A stretch of 60,962 nt of DNA, taken from assembly GCA_947472735.1 (NCBI GenBank), contig CANJBY010000010.1:1-60962 (forward strand). Direction: 5' to 3'. Positions 26,941 through 37,143 of this stretch are shown piece after piece; position 1 is the stretch's first letter, and the number at the start of each line of letters is the position of its first letter. The notes beneath the pieces are model-generated. The model was not told the DNA's origin. It did no database searches and worked only from the letters and a program-made list of their open reading frames with translations. Source of the stretch: Sphingomonadaceae bacterium. GTDB taxonomy: Bacteria > Pseudomonadota > Alphaproteobacteria > Sphingomonadales > Sphingomonadaceae. Position numbers and translations under genes: made by a program.

Positions 26941-27917
26941 TGGCTTCCGGCGGTGCGACATCCTTCGACAAGCTCAGGATGAGCGGTGTTGGTTCAAAGA
27001 CCGGGGCCGCTCAGGCTGAGCCTGTCGAAGCCCGTGCGCTGCCCAAGCCTCACGGCAAGCTCACCGCAAACGCTCCGCTTGCCCCGCTGGTCTGGTTCAA
27101 GGCGGGCGGCAAGGCGGATTGGCTGTTCGAGCCAAAGGATCTCACTGATTTGCAGGGCTTTCTGCGCGAACTTGATCCCGCTGTGCCGGTGATGGCGCTG
27201 GGGCTGGGATCAAATCTGATCGTCCGCGATGGCGGAATGCCCGGCGTCGTGGTGCGGCTCGGCAAGTCTTTCGCCGGCGTGAAACTGTCCGGCGACCAGA
27301 CGCTCGTCTGCGGCGGCGGGGCGAGCGGCATTCTGGTTTCATCGACCGCCCGCGATCAGGGTATTGCGGGAATGGAATTCCTGCGCTCGATCCCCGGCAC
27401 GGTCGGCGGATTCGTGCGGATGAACGGCGGCGCCTATGGCGGCGAGGTCAAGGACATCCTGCTCGATGCCGACGTGGTGCTGCGCGACGGAACGCTGGTC
27501 ACCCTGCCGGTTGCGGATCTGCATTATACCTATCGCCATTCCGAACTGCCCGAGCAGGCGATCGTCGTTGCCGCGCGGTTCAAGGGCCGGAAGGGTGATC
27601 CCGAGGCGATCCAGGCCGAGATGGACCGGATTTCCGCCAGCCGCGAAGCCAGCCAGCCGCTCCGCTCCAAAACCGGCGGATCGACTTTCAAGAACCCGCA
27701 CGGGCACAAGGCCTGGCAACTGGTCGACGAGGCCGGGTGCCGCGGGCTGACGCTCGGCGGGGCGCAAGTGAGCGAGAAGCACACCAACTTCCTCATCAAC
27801 ACCGGCGATGCCAGCAGCGCCGATATCGAGAACCTCGGCGAGGAAGTGCGCCGGCGGGTGAAGGACAAATCGGGCGTCGAGCTCGAATGGGAAATCAAGA
27901 GGGTAGGTCGCACGTGA
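26940..27917 (+). CDS. murB: UDP-N-acetylenolpyruvoylglucosamine reductase MurB, with in-frame palindromic insertion
   Basis: A 325-residue FAD enzyme that reduces UDP-GlcNAc-enolpyruvate to UDP-MurNAc with NADPH. Conserved blocks are WFKAGGKADWL, GLGSNLIVRDGG, the FAD-site SIPGTVGGFVRMNGGAYG, SKTGGSTFKNP and the C-terminal AQVSEKHTNF. The first 36 or so residues are unusual: both arms of a palindromic repeat are translated (SFDKLRMSG and AQAEPVEAR). No ATG, GTG or TTG lies in frame between the second arm and the conserved GKLTANAPL, so translation must start upstream, at ATG 26940 (sharing a base with the murC stop) or at ATG 26979 inside the first arm. The core looks intact. Confidence 0.95.
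   Translation: MASGGATSFDKLRMSGVGSKTGAAQAEPVEARALPKPHGKLTANAPLAPLVWFKAGGKADWLFEPKDLTDLQGFLRELDPAVPVMALGLGSNLIVRDGGMPGVVVRLGKSFAGVKLSGDQTLVCGGGASGILVSSTARDQGIAGMEFLRSIPGTVGGFVRMNGGAYGGEVKDILLDADVVLRDGTLVTLPVADLHYTYRHSELPEQAIVVAARFKGRKGDPEAIQAEMDRISASREASQPLRSKTGGSTFKNPHGHKAWQLVDEAGCRGLTLGGAQVSEKHTNFLINTGDASSADIENLGEEVRRRVKDKSGVELEWEIKRVGRT
26963..27030. repeat. Palindromic element, copy 3 (inside murB)
   Basis: The arms at 26963-26986 (CTTCGACAAG..GAGCGG) and 27007-27030 (CCGCTCAGG..TGTCGAAG) match in 21 of 24 positions as reverse complements. The element lies in the 5' coding part of murB, is read without a stop, and carries an in-frame ATG at 26979. Confidence 0.9.
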
Positions 27918-28858
27918 GTTTGCCGAAGCTTCATGTTGCAGTGCTGATGGGCGGCTGGTCCAGCGAGCGGCCGGTCAGCCTGATGAGCGGCGAGGGCGTC
28001 GCCAAGGCGCTGGATGAGCGCGGGCATCGCGTGACCCGGATCGACATGGGCCGCGATGTGGCACTCAAGCTCACCCAGGCCGCGCCTGACGTCGTGTTCA
28101 ACGCGCTCCACGGTACTCCCGGCGAGGACGGCACCGTTCAGGGCATGATGGACCTTATGGGGCTGACTTATACCCACTCCGGCATGGTGTCCTCGGTGAT
28201 CGCGATCGACAAGGAACTGACCAAGCAGGCGCTGGTGCCGCACGGCATTCCGATGCCGGGCGGGCGGATCGTGCCGGTCGACGAAATCCACCAGCGCGAT
28301 CCGCTCGAGCGGCCCTATGTGCTCAAGCCGGTCAACGAGGGTTCCTCGGTCGGCGTGGCGATAGTCACCGATCAGAGCAACTACGGCAACCCGATCAGGC
28401 GCGACGCGAAGGGCCCTTGGCAGGAATTCGCCACGCTGCTGGCCGAGCCTTACATCCGCGGGCGCGAGCTGACTGCGGCGGTGCTGGGCAACCGGGCGCT
28501 GCTGGTTACCGAGCTCAAGCCGAAGTCCGGCTTCTATGATTTCGACGCAAAGTACACTGACGGGATGACCGAACATGTCTGCCCGGCGGAGATCCCGGAA
28601 GAGATCACGCGTGCCTGCCTGGACCTGGCCTTGCGCTGCCATCAGCTACTGGGCTGCAAGGGCTGCAGCCGCACCGATTTCCGCTGGGACGACACGCAAG
28701 GCGTTGAGGGTCTGTTCGTGCTGGAGACCAACACCCAGCCGGGAATGACTCCGCTCAGCCTGGTACCCGAGCAGGCCAGGTACCTGGGCATTTCCTATGG
28801 CGAGCTGGTCGAGGAGATCATCGCCGAGGCGTTGGCGGGCAAGGGGGCACCGGCATGA
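27914..28858 (+). CDS. ddl: D-alanine--D-alanine ligase
   Basis: A 314-residue ATP-grasp ligase that makes the D-Ala-D-Ala dipeptide used by MurF. The N-terminal VLMGGWSSERPVSL motif (HVAVLMGG), NALHGTPGEDGTVQG, PVNEGSSVGV and the C-terminal ETNTQPGMTPLSLVPEQ are family hallmarks. The start is GTG 27914, overlapping the murB stop (GTGA), and the stop overlaps ftsQ (ATGA). It sits between murB and ftsQ, as is usual in alphaproteobacteria. Confidence 0.97.
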   Translation: MSLPKLHVAVLMGGWSSERPVSLMSGEGVAKALDERGHRVTRIDMGRDVALKLTQAAPDVVFNALHGTPGEDGTVQGMMDLMGLTYTHSGMVSSVIAIDKELTKQALVPHGIPMPGGRIVPVDEIHQRDPLERPYVLKPVNEGSSVGVAIVTDQSNYGNPIRRDAKGPWQEFATLLAEPYIRGRELTAAVLGNRALLVTELKPKSGFYDFDAKYTDGMTEHVCPAEIPEEITRACLDLALRCHQLLGCKGCSRTDFRWDDTQGVEGLFVLETNTQPGMTPLSLVPEQARYLGISYGELVEEIIAEALAGKGAPA

Positions 28859-29829
28859 GCCACAAGATCAAGCGCGGCGGCAAAAGTGTGCGCAAGGCGG
28901 CCGCGGCGCAAAGCACGGCGCGCAAGGTCCGCACCGCGAAAGCGCGGACCGGCTCGACGCTCGACACGGTCATGGCATGGGTGCCGCTGAGCGATGCGCA
29001 ACTTCACGGGCTGTTTCTCGGCGGTTCGCTGGTCTTCGCCCTGGCGCTGGTTTGGGGCGTGGCGAGCTATGCCGGCCTGCCGCAACTGGCCCACCACCAG
29101 TTTTCGCTGGCCGCCGCCGATGCCGGATTCTCGGTCGACAAGGTCGAAGTCCGGGGCGTGAAGCATCTCAACGAGCTGAAGGTTTACGAACGCATTCAGG
29201 GCGATATCGGCGTGCCGATGCCCGAACTGGACGTCGACCGGATCCGGGGCGAGCTGGTTGGCCTGTCGTGGATCGAAGACGCCCGCGTTTCCCGTCAGCT
29301 GCCTGACCGGCTGGTGATCGACGTAGTCGAGCGCAGCCCGCACGCGGTCTTGCGCAAGGCCGATCGGCTGGTGCTGATTGATGCCACGGGACACGAACTC
29401 GAAGTGATCTCCCCGGCGCGCGCCAAGGGCAAGCTGGTGCTCACCGGGCCGGGTGCGGGCCAGCAGGTCGAATCGCTCGCCGCGCTGCTTACCGCCGCGC
29501 CGGCGCTCAAGCCCCAGGTGCGCGAGGCCGAGTGGGTCGGCAATCGGCGCTGGAACCTGACCTTCAAGACCGGCCAGGTGCTTGCGCTGCCGGAAGGCGG
29601 GCGCCCCTCGGCCGAAGCTCTGGTTGCCTTCGCCCGGCTCGACGGCACCAACCGCCTGCTCGGCGGCCAGGTCGCCGCTTTCGACATGCGCGCACCTGAC
29701 CGGATTTACCTGCGCGTTCCGGGCCGGTCCGATCCCACCCCGATCCCCGCAGCTGCGCCGGCCGCCAAGGTCGTTTCGGCCGAAGATTCCCCTGCCAAGC
29801 CCGCCGCAAAGAAGGAAGAAGACAACTGA
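28855..29829 (+). CDS. ftsQ: Cell division protein FtsQ
   Basis: A 324-residue bitopic protein of the divisome that binds FtsL and FtsB. A very basic cytoplasmic tail (residues 1-35) precedes a membrane segment at about 44-63, a POTRA domain beginning FSVDKVEVRGVKHLNE, and the beta domain with WIEDARVSRQLPDRLVI. The acidic, Ala/Pro-rich C terminus (after about residue 295) is probably disordered. The start overlaps ddl by 4 bp and the stop shares one base with ftsA. Confidence 0.95.
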   Translation: MSHKIKRGGKSVRKAAAAQSTARKVRTAKARTGSTLDTVMAWVPLSDAQLHGLFLGGSLVFALALVWGVASYAGLPQLAHHQFSLAAADAGFSVDKVEVRGVKHLNELKVYERIQGDIGVPMPELDVDRIRGELVGLSWIEDARVSRQLPDRLVIDVVERSPHAVLRKADRLVLIDATGHELEVISPARAKGKLVLTGPGAGQQVESLAALLTAAPALKPQVREAEWVGNRRWNLTFKTGQVLALPEGGRPSAEALVAFARLDGTNRLLGGQVAAFDMRAPDRIYLRVPGRSDPTPIPAAAPAAKVVSAEDSPAKPAAKKEEDN

Positions 29830-31109
29830 TGGCCGGTCCTCGCATCAGCCGCGTGTTCGGCGCGGTCAACATTGGTTCCTTCCGCATCTCGGCGATGGTC
29901 GCGGGTCTCTCCGATACCGGCGAAATGATGATCCTGGGATCCGGCCACCGCGCCGCACAAGGGATCAAGCGCGGTTACGTGACGGACATGTCAGCTGCCA
30001 CGTATGCGATCCGCGACGCCGTCGAGCGGGCGGAGCGGATGGCCAACACTTCGATCCAATCGGTCTGGATCGGCTGCTCAGGCGCCGGGCTGACCAGCCA
30101 GCTCGCGCAGGTCGAAGTCGACATCCGCGGACGCCGGATCGAGCAGGAGGACGTGGATCACCTGCTCATCGCAGCGCGTGACGTGATCCAGCCGGATGGC
30201 CGGATGGTGCTGCACGCCCAGCCGGCGCATTACACGCTCGACGGCGCGCATGGCGTGCCCGACCCCCGCGGCCTTCACGCCGAGCGGCTGGGGGTAGATA
30301 TCCACGTGATGCTGGCTGACGGCGCCCCGGTGCGCAACATTACGGAAGCGGTGCAGAACGCGCACCTTCAGGTCGAGGCCGTGGTCGCCTCGCCGATCGC
30401 CGCGGGCCATTCCTGCCTGACGCCGGAGGAGCGCGAACTGGGCGTCGCGTTGGTCGAATTCGGCGCGCAGGTCACCAACGTTTCGGTCTTTGCCGCGGGG
30501 ATGTTGCTCGGGCTGGTCTCCATCCCGACGGGTTCGGGCGACGTCACCGATGCAATCGCTTCGGCTTTCGGGATCCGCCGCTTTCAGGCGGAGCGACTGA
30601 AATGCGTCAACGGCTCGGCCATCGCCAGCCCGGCCGATCATCGCGAGATGATCCCGGTCAACGGCCCGGGCGAGGACGGGACCGGCCCGATTGCGCGCTA
30701 CGCAGACGACAAGAACCGCATACCCCGCGCCGAACTGATCTCGGTCATCACCGCCCAGCTGGCTCGGTTGATGGACCAGGTTTCACGCGCGCTGGGCGAA
30801 CTGGGGTTTTCGGCCGCGCGGGGGCAGCAGGTGGTGTTTACCGGCGGCGGGGCAGAGCTTGCCGGTCTGGCCGATTTCGCCCAGGCCTCGCTCGGCAAGC
30901 CGGTGCGGATCGGCAAGCCGCCGGCGCTCAAGGGCCTGGCCGAGGCCCACGCCACGCCCGGCTTTTCGACGCTGGCTGGCCTGGCGCTTTATGCTGCGGC
31001 CGATCCTGTGGATATCCGCGCCATCGGACCGAATTTCCAATCGACCACGCGTTACTCCGGAATTGGCCTCGCCGGCCGGGTGCTGCATGCGTTGAAGGAG
31101 TATTTTTAA
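29829..31109 (+). CDS. ftsA: Cell division protein FtsA
   Basis: A 426-residue actin-like ATPase that tethers FtsZ to the membrane through a C-terminal amphipathic helix (here GLAGRVLHALKEYF). The phosphate-1 region is NIGSFRISAMV and the phosphate-2 region VEFGAQVTNVSVF; the GGGAELAGL motif is close to the end. The ATG shares a base with the ftsQ stop. It is the last gene of the tightly overlapping block; ftsZ follows after a 131-bp gap. Confidence 0.97.
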   Translation: MAGPRISRVFGAVNIGSFRISAMVAGLSDTGEMMILGSGHRAAQGIKRGYVTDMSAATYAIRDAVERAERMANTSIQSVWIGCSGAGLTSQLAQVEVDIRGRRIEQEDVDHLLIAARDVIQPDGRMVLHAQPAHYTLDGAHGVPDPRGLHAERLGVDIHVMLADGAPVRNITEAVQNAHLQVEAVVASPIAAGHSCLTPEERELGVALVEFGAQVTNVSVFAAGMLLGLVSIPTGSGDVTDAIASAFGIRRFQAERLKCVNGSAIASPADHREMIPVNGPGEDGTGPIARYADDKNRIPRAELISVITAQLARLMDQVSRALGELGFSAARGQQVVFTGGGAELAGLADFAQASLGKPVRIGKPPALKGLAEAHATPGFSTLAGLALYAAADPVDIRAIGPNFQSTTRYSGIGLAGRVLHALKEYF

Positions 31110-31240
31110 GGCGTTTTACCGAAAATCACATGGGTTGGGATTGTGGACAACCCTGTGGGCCGCTTTGATTAGACGTCATTAACCGTGCAAACTCGCAGGG
31201 ATTTGGAATCCGGCACTCGCGTGCCTGACAGGAGAGTGCA
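31110..31240 (+). promoter_or_regulatory. ftsA-ftsZ spacer with possible ftsZ promoter elements
   Basis: The only sizeable gap between ftsA and ftsZ. It holds TTAG-N6-TTAACC around 31169-31184, resembling the alphaproteobacterial CtrA half-site TTAACC but with 6 instead of 7 bases between the halves, a GAATC (GANTC) site near 31206 of the kind methylated by CcrM, and a GGAGAG ribosome-binding site at 31231. A separate ftsZ promoter here is likely but not proven by sequence. Confidence 0.35.
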
Positions 31241-32779
<1,539 letters not shown>

Positions 32780-32787
32780 TCGCGGCG

Positions 32788-32820
32788 CGAACCGGCGATC
32801 GGATTTGAATCGCCGGTTCG
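32788..32820 (+). terminator. Hairpin after ftsZ
   Basis: CGAACCGGCGAT - 9 nt - ATCGCCGGTTCG is a perfect 12-bp stem 8 bp after the ftsZ stop. It is followed by GTCTGGGTT, a weak T tract, so it may be an inefficient terminator or a processing and stability hairpin ending the dcw mRNA. Confidence 0.6.
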
Positions 32821-32895
32821 GTCTGGGTTAACCGTGGACGGTGCACGAACCGCGCCGCGTTGGCTGCTGGAATTGGACGGGATCGAGTCGGGCGA

Positions 32896-34656
32896 ATGCG
32901 GTTGAGAAGCAGTCTGCTGGGATGGATCGCGCTGGGCATGCTCGGCGGAAGCCAAGCGGCCCTGGCACAGACCTCCGGCGTGGCGCAGCCGGTGGTACAG
33001 CCGATACCCGGCGCTGACGGGATGCGGCTGAATGCCGCGCTGGCCCGTCTCGGCCAGAACCCGCGCGACATTTATGCGCTGATCGACGCGGGCAATGCCG
33101 CCCTGACGATGGGCGATGTCGATGCTGCGGTCGGTTTCTTCCGCCGTGCAGCACAGCTTTCCCCCGCGGATGGGCGGATCAAGGCCGGGCTGGCCGGTGC
33201 CCTGGTGCGCAACGCCGATCCCTACACCGCCATTCCGTTGTTCGCGGCAGCCCAGGACGCCGGGGTTAAAAGCGCCGAATTACTTTCTGATCGCGGCCTC
33301 GCTTACGACATGGTCGGCGACAACGCCCGGGCACAGATTTACTACCGTGAATCGCTGGCCCTGGGCATGAGCGACGAGACCGTGCGTCGCCTGGCGCTGA
33401 GCCAGGCGATTTCGCGCGATCGGCGCGCCTCGGAAACCACTCTTTCCACGCAGCTCAGCCGGCAGGACAAGGCGGCATGGCGCACCCGCGCCTTTGCCCT
33501 GGCAATTCTCGGACAGCAGGAAGAAGCGATCTCCATCGCTCGCACGACCATGCCGGAAGAACTGGCAACGGCGATGACCCCGTACCTGCGTTACATGCCG
33601 TTGCTGACCAAGGCGCAGCAGGCGGCGGCGGCCAACCTCGGGCAGTTCCCACGGGCGGCGCAGATCGGCCACGACGACCCGCGCATAGCGGCATTCGTCA
33701 CTCCGGCCCCAAGCCCGGTCCAGGTCGCTCAGGCTCCGGCCGCCCAGCAGCCGGCGCGCGGAATACGCGGCCAGCGTACTTCCACGGCGGTGCCGGCCGG
33801 ACCGGCTCCTGCCAGAATCACGACCACCCCGCGCGTTGCCGCTGGCGCCCCGCCTGAGCCCATGCCCTCGCGCGTGGTATCGGGCGAACTCCCTCCCGCC
33901 ATGGCTGAGCCGCCGGCAGTTGCTGCGCGCGGGAGTGCCCCGGTTGCGCCCGCGTCCGTCAAGGTGACCACCACCTCTGCCGCTGCGCTGGCGCCAGCAC
34001 CCAAGCCCATGGCCGAACCCGTGCTGCCGCCGCCGACCGTGACCAAGACCGCTCCGGTCCAGACCGCGCCCGGCTTCGATCTGGCTCGTGCGCCAGGTTC
34101 GGCCGCAAGACAGCCAGCGGCATCGGCCGTGCAAACCACGCTCCCGGCGGCCGCATCCAGCCTCCCGAGCGCCGCGCCAGCCGCCGCTCCGGTGCGAAGC
34201 ACTGCGCCTGCGCCCACGCCTCCTGCTGCCCCGCCGCGCGTGCGGTTGGCCGATGCCTTCGCCGAATTCGCGGCACCTTCCCGCGCTGTGGCTCCTGCTT
34301 CCGGCGCCGTGGACATCCGCCGCATCACCCCGGCCCGCGATCCCGCCGCTGCGGCCAAGGCGAAGCCTGCCCCGCCGGCTCACCCCAGCCGGATCTGGGT
34401 CCAGATCGGGGTGGGGCGCAATACCGATGCCATGGGTTACGACTGGCGCCGCCTGTCGCGCGGGACGCCCGACCTGTTCCGCGGCCGCCATCCCTTCACC
34501 AGCGACTGGGGCCGCACCAATCGCTTGCTGACCGGCCCCTTCGCGACCGAGGCCGCAGCCGACGCTTTTGTGGCCAAGCTGAAAAAGGGCAAGGTGGATG
34601 ATGCCTTCGTCTGGACCAGCCCGGCCGGGCAAGTCGTTGACCAGCTGGACGATTGA
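32896..34656 (+). CDS. TPR and SPOR domain envelope protein
   Basis: A 586-residue exported protein. The signal peptide (residues 1-24, ending ALAQ) starts at ATG 32896; the open frame upstream has only a TTG. TPR-like repeats cover about residues 45-240, then an Ala/Pro/Val-rich linker of about 250 residues, then a C-terminal SPOR domain (IWVQIGVGRN through VDDAFVW). SPOR domains bind denuded septal glycan, so a role at the division site is likely, and the position right after ftsZ supports it. The exact function is unknown. Confidence 0.82.
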   Translation: MRLRSSLLGWIALGMLGGSQAALAQTSGVAQPVVQPIPGADGMRLNAALARLGQNPRDIYALIDAGNAALTMGDVDAAVGFFRRAAQLSPADGRIKAGLAGALVRNADPYTAIPLFAAAQDAGVKSAELLSDRGLAYDMVGDNARAQIYYRESLALGMSDETVRRLALSQAISRDRRASETTLSTQLSRQDKAAWRTRAFALAILGQQEEAISIARTTMPEELATAMTPYLRYMPLLTKAQQAAAANLGQFPRAAQIGHDDPRIAAFVTPAPSPVQVAQAPAAQQPARGIRGQRTSTAVPAGPAPARITTTPRVAAGAPPEPMPSRVVSGELPPAMAEPPAVAARGSAPVAPASVKVTTTSAAALAPAPKPMAEPVLPPPTVTKTAPVQTAPGFDLARAPGSAARQPAASAVQTTLPAAASSLPSAAPAAAPVRSTAPAPTPPAAPPRVRLADAFAEFAAPSRAVAPASGAVDIRRITPARDPAAAAKAKPAPPAHPSRIWVQIGVGRNTDAMGYDWRRLSRGTPDLFRGRHPFTSDWGRTNRLLTGPFATEAAADAFVAKLKKGKVDDAFVWTSPAGQVVDQLDD

Positions 34657-34803
34657 GCTGGCGCGGGAGCGGCCCGTCCACCGCTTTTCCACACCTTGTA
34701 AACAGGCTTATCGAGTTATGCGCAGCCGCGGCGCGGTCCCGGATTGTGCCGGAGGCCATCCCCGACGCATCCACCCTGCCACAGACATGGCAGGACGGAT
34801 CGA

Positions 34804-35310
34804 ATGAGAATGGGTCAGAACGACTATGGGCGGGAGGAAGACGCCGCGCCCGTGGACATGCTGGCCTCGTTGTTCGAGGCCCGCGGCTGGCCGTTTGAAT
34901 TCACCGGCGAGCACGAGATCAGCACCGAAATTCAGGGGTCCTGGGCCAAATATCAGGTTCGCGGGATCTGGGGCTCGCACGACCATGTCCTGCAATTGCT
35001 CTGCCTTCCCGACATCCGCGTACCGGACGACAAGCGCGCGGCGATGTACGAGGCGCTGGCGCTGATCAATGAGCAGATCTGGCTGGGTCACTTCGATATC
35101 TGGTCGAACGGCGGGGTGCTGCTTTACCGTCACGGCCTGATGCTCGGAGACGATGGTCTGCTCAGCCTGGCGCAGGCGCAGGCAGCGACCGAAGCCGCGA
35201 TCGAGGACTGCGACCGCTTCTATCCGGTGTTCCAGTTCATCCTCTGGGGTGACAAGACCCCGGCGGAAGCCCTGGCCAGCGCACTGGTCGACGCGGCGGG
35301 AGAGGCGTGA
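34804..35310 (+). CDS. YbjN domain protein
   Basis: A 168-residue soluble protein of the YbjN family, a small alpha/beta fold related to type III secretion chaperones and of unclear function. The family pattern is seen in FEARGWPFEFTG, WAKYQVRGIWGSHDHVLQL and ALINEQIWLGHFDIW. ATG 34804 or 34810 could start it. It precedes proC by 35 bp, which suggests an operon, and homologues are often next to proC in sphingomonads (recalled, not checked). Confidence 0.8.
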   Translation: MRMGQNDYGREEDAAPVDMLASLFEARGWPFEFTGEHEISTEIQGSWAKYQVRGIWGSHDHVLQLLCLPDIRVPDDKRAAMYEALALINEQIWLGHFDIWSNGGVLLYRHGLMLGDDGLLSLAQAQAATEAAIEDCDRFYPVFQFILWGDKTPAEALASALVDAAGEA

Positions 35311-35344
35311 TTTCCATGACGAGCAGCGCGACGGGCCAGCGCCA

Positions 35345-36148
35345 ATGAGCTTTGATTCCATCCTGATCGTCGGTTGCGGCAACATGGGCGGGGCGATGCT
35401 GGCCGGCTGGCTGGCCGGCGGCATGGCGCCTGCACGGGTTACTGTGGTCGATCCGAACCTCGCCGAGGCTCCTGCGGGAGTGACTTTGCTCCGCGACCTG
35501 CCGGAGCGCGCCTTCAACGCCGTTTTGCTAGGCGTGAAGCCCCAACTGCTGGGCGATGTCGCGCCGCGGCTGGCCGCACTGGTCGGGCCGCAGACGGTGC
35601 TGCTCTCGATCCTTGCCGGGGCCGAGCTGGACAGCCTGGGCCGGTTTTTCCCCGATGCCGGCGCGATCGTGCGGATCATGCCCAACCTCGCTGCCGCAAT
35701 CGGAAAGTCGCCCGTCGCCCTGTTCGCTCAGGGACTGGACGATGCCGGCCGGGCTAGCGTGACCGCGCTGATGCAACCGCTCGGCACGCCCGAATGGCTG
35801 GCCGGGGAGGCGCAGTTCGACCTTGTTACCGCGCTGGCCGGATCGGGCCCGGCGTTCGTCTACCGTTTCATCGACGCCCTCGCGGCGGGTGCCTCGCGGC
35901 TGGGCCTTCCGGCTGAGCAGGCGCAGCGTCTGGCGGTCGCAACGGTGGAGGGCGCCGCTGCCCTGGCAGCTGCCTCGCCGCATTCACCCGGCGCACTGGC
36001 AGACCGTGTCGCCAGCCCCGGCGGGACGACCCGGGCGGGCCTTGACGTGCTCGATCGTGACCTCGCTCTCGCCACTTTGGTTGAAGCCACCCTGAAGGCG
36101 GCGGCTGACCGCAGCGCGGAAATGGCCCGCGACGCACGCTCCCGATGA
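35345..36148 (+). CDS. proC: Pyrroline-5-carboxylate reductase
   Basis: A 267-residue enzyme for the last step of proline synthesis, reducing P5C with NADPH. The Rossmann motif VGCGNMGGAML is at residues 9-19, the MPN motif lies mid-protein, and the C-terminal SPGGTTRAGLDVL is the family signature. ATG 35345 (MSFDSILIVG) is chosen; the open frame upstream overlaps the YbjN gene. proB is in the window at 39.3 kb; proA is not. Confidence 0.95.
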   Translation: MSFDSILIVGCGNMGGAMLAGWLAGGMAPARVTVVDPNLAEAPAGVTLLRDLPERAFNAVLLGVKPQLLGDVAPRLAALVGPQTVLLSILAGAELDSLGRFFPDAGAIVRIMPNLAAAIGKSPVALFAQGLDDAGRASVTALMQPLGTPEWLAGEAQFDLVTALAGSGPAFVYRFIDALAAGASRLGLPAEQAQRLAVATVEGAAALAAASPHSPGALADRVASPGGTTRAGLDVLDRDLALATLVEATLKAAADRSAEMARDARSR

Positions 36149-36281
36149 GATTCTGCGACAATCTACGACAAAGTCCTGTTGGCCCCCATGTCCGGTTTTG
36201 CTTGAATCCGGACCTCGTCCATCCGATATTGCATCTGTGCCCCGGCTATTGTGTCTGGGGCCGACAAGGAGTTTGACCAAG

Positions 36282-37034
36282 ATGGCCAATTGGAACGATC
36301 CCCAGCCCCCGCGCCAAAGCGCCGGCTTCGGTGCGTCTCCGAGCCTGAACGGCGAAGTTATCGGCGGCCGCGCGGGCTTTGACGCTGGACTGCGCCGCCA
36401 CATGCTTTCGATCTACAACTACATGGCCTCGGGCATTCTGCTCTCGGGCGTCGTGGCGATGCTGTTCGCCAATTCGGGGTTTGCCGCGAAAATCGTCGGT
36501 ACTCCGCTGTGGTGGGTTATCGCCCTGGCGCCGCTGGGCTTCGTCTTCGGAATGAGCCTGGGCGCCAACCGGATGAAGACCTCCACCTTGCAGGCCCTGT
36601 TCTGGGGCTTCTGCGTGGTGATGGGCCTTTCGCTCTCGACAATCTTCCTGGTCTTTACCGGTGCGTCGATCGCGACAACCTTCGTCGCCACCTCCGCTGC
36701 TTTCGCGGGGCTTAGCCTGTATGGCTACACCACGAAGCGTGACCTTTCGGGAATGGGTACATTCCTGATCATGGGCGTGTGGGGTCTGCTGGTCGCGATG
36801 CTGGTCAACATGTTTGTCCAGTCGAGCGCTATGCAATTCGCGATCTCGGCGATCGGCGTGCTGATCTTTGCGGGGCTGACGGCGTATGACACGCAGAAGC
36901 TGCGCGCGATCTACTTCCAGGTGGCGGGCAGCGAGTTTGCCGGCAAGGCCGTCGTGCTCGGTGCGCTCAACCTCTATCTGGACTTCATCAACATGTTCCA
37001 GTTCATGCTGAGCTTTATCGGCGACCGCCGCTAA
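36282..37034 (+). CDS. Bax inhibitor-1/YccA family membrane protein
   Basis: A 250-residue integral membrane protein with about seven helices and a soluble N terminus of around 45 residues (NDPQPPRQSAGFGAS). Members of the BI-1 family (YccA, YbhL) modulate the FtsH protease or conduct calcium; which applies here is unknown. The LTAYDTQKLR motif near the end is characteristic. ATG 36282 has AAGGAG 11 bases upstream. A strong terminator follows. Confidence 0.92.
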   Translation: MANWNDPQPPRQSAGFGASPSLNGEVIGGRAGFDAGLRRHMLSIYNYMASGILLSGVVAMLFANSGFAAKIVGTPLWWVIALAPLGFVFGMSLGANRMKTSTLQALFWGFCVVMGLSLSTIFLVFTGASIATTFVATSAAFAGLSLYGYTTKRDLSGMGTFLIMGVWGLLVAMLVNMFVQSSAMQFAISAIGVLIFAGLTAYDTQKLRAIYFQVAGSEFAGKAVVLGALNLYLDFINMFQFMLSFIGDRR

Positions 37035-37056
37035 GCCTTTCCAAGTAAAACATCGT

Positions 37057-37093
37057 GCCCGGCGCGCCGTTTGTCGCGCCGGGCATTTTCTTT
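37057..37093 (+). terminator. Strong intrinsic terminator after the BI-1 gene
   Basis: GCCCGGCGCG - 8 nt - CGCGCCGGGC is a perfect 10-bp GC stem followed by ATTTTCTTT. It begins 23 bp after the stop codon. Confidence 0.88.
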
Positions 37094-37143
37094 GCCGGTC
37101 CGGCGGAGTACAACCCGTGCAGAATTCGGGTCGGAAGGTTGCG

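Noticed and set aside
36198..36230. Heat-shock-like promoter (CTTGAA then CCGATAT) before the BI-1 gene
   Set aside because: The spacing and the -10 part fit the alphaproteobacterial RpoH consensus only loosely, and no other evidence supports it.
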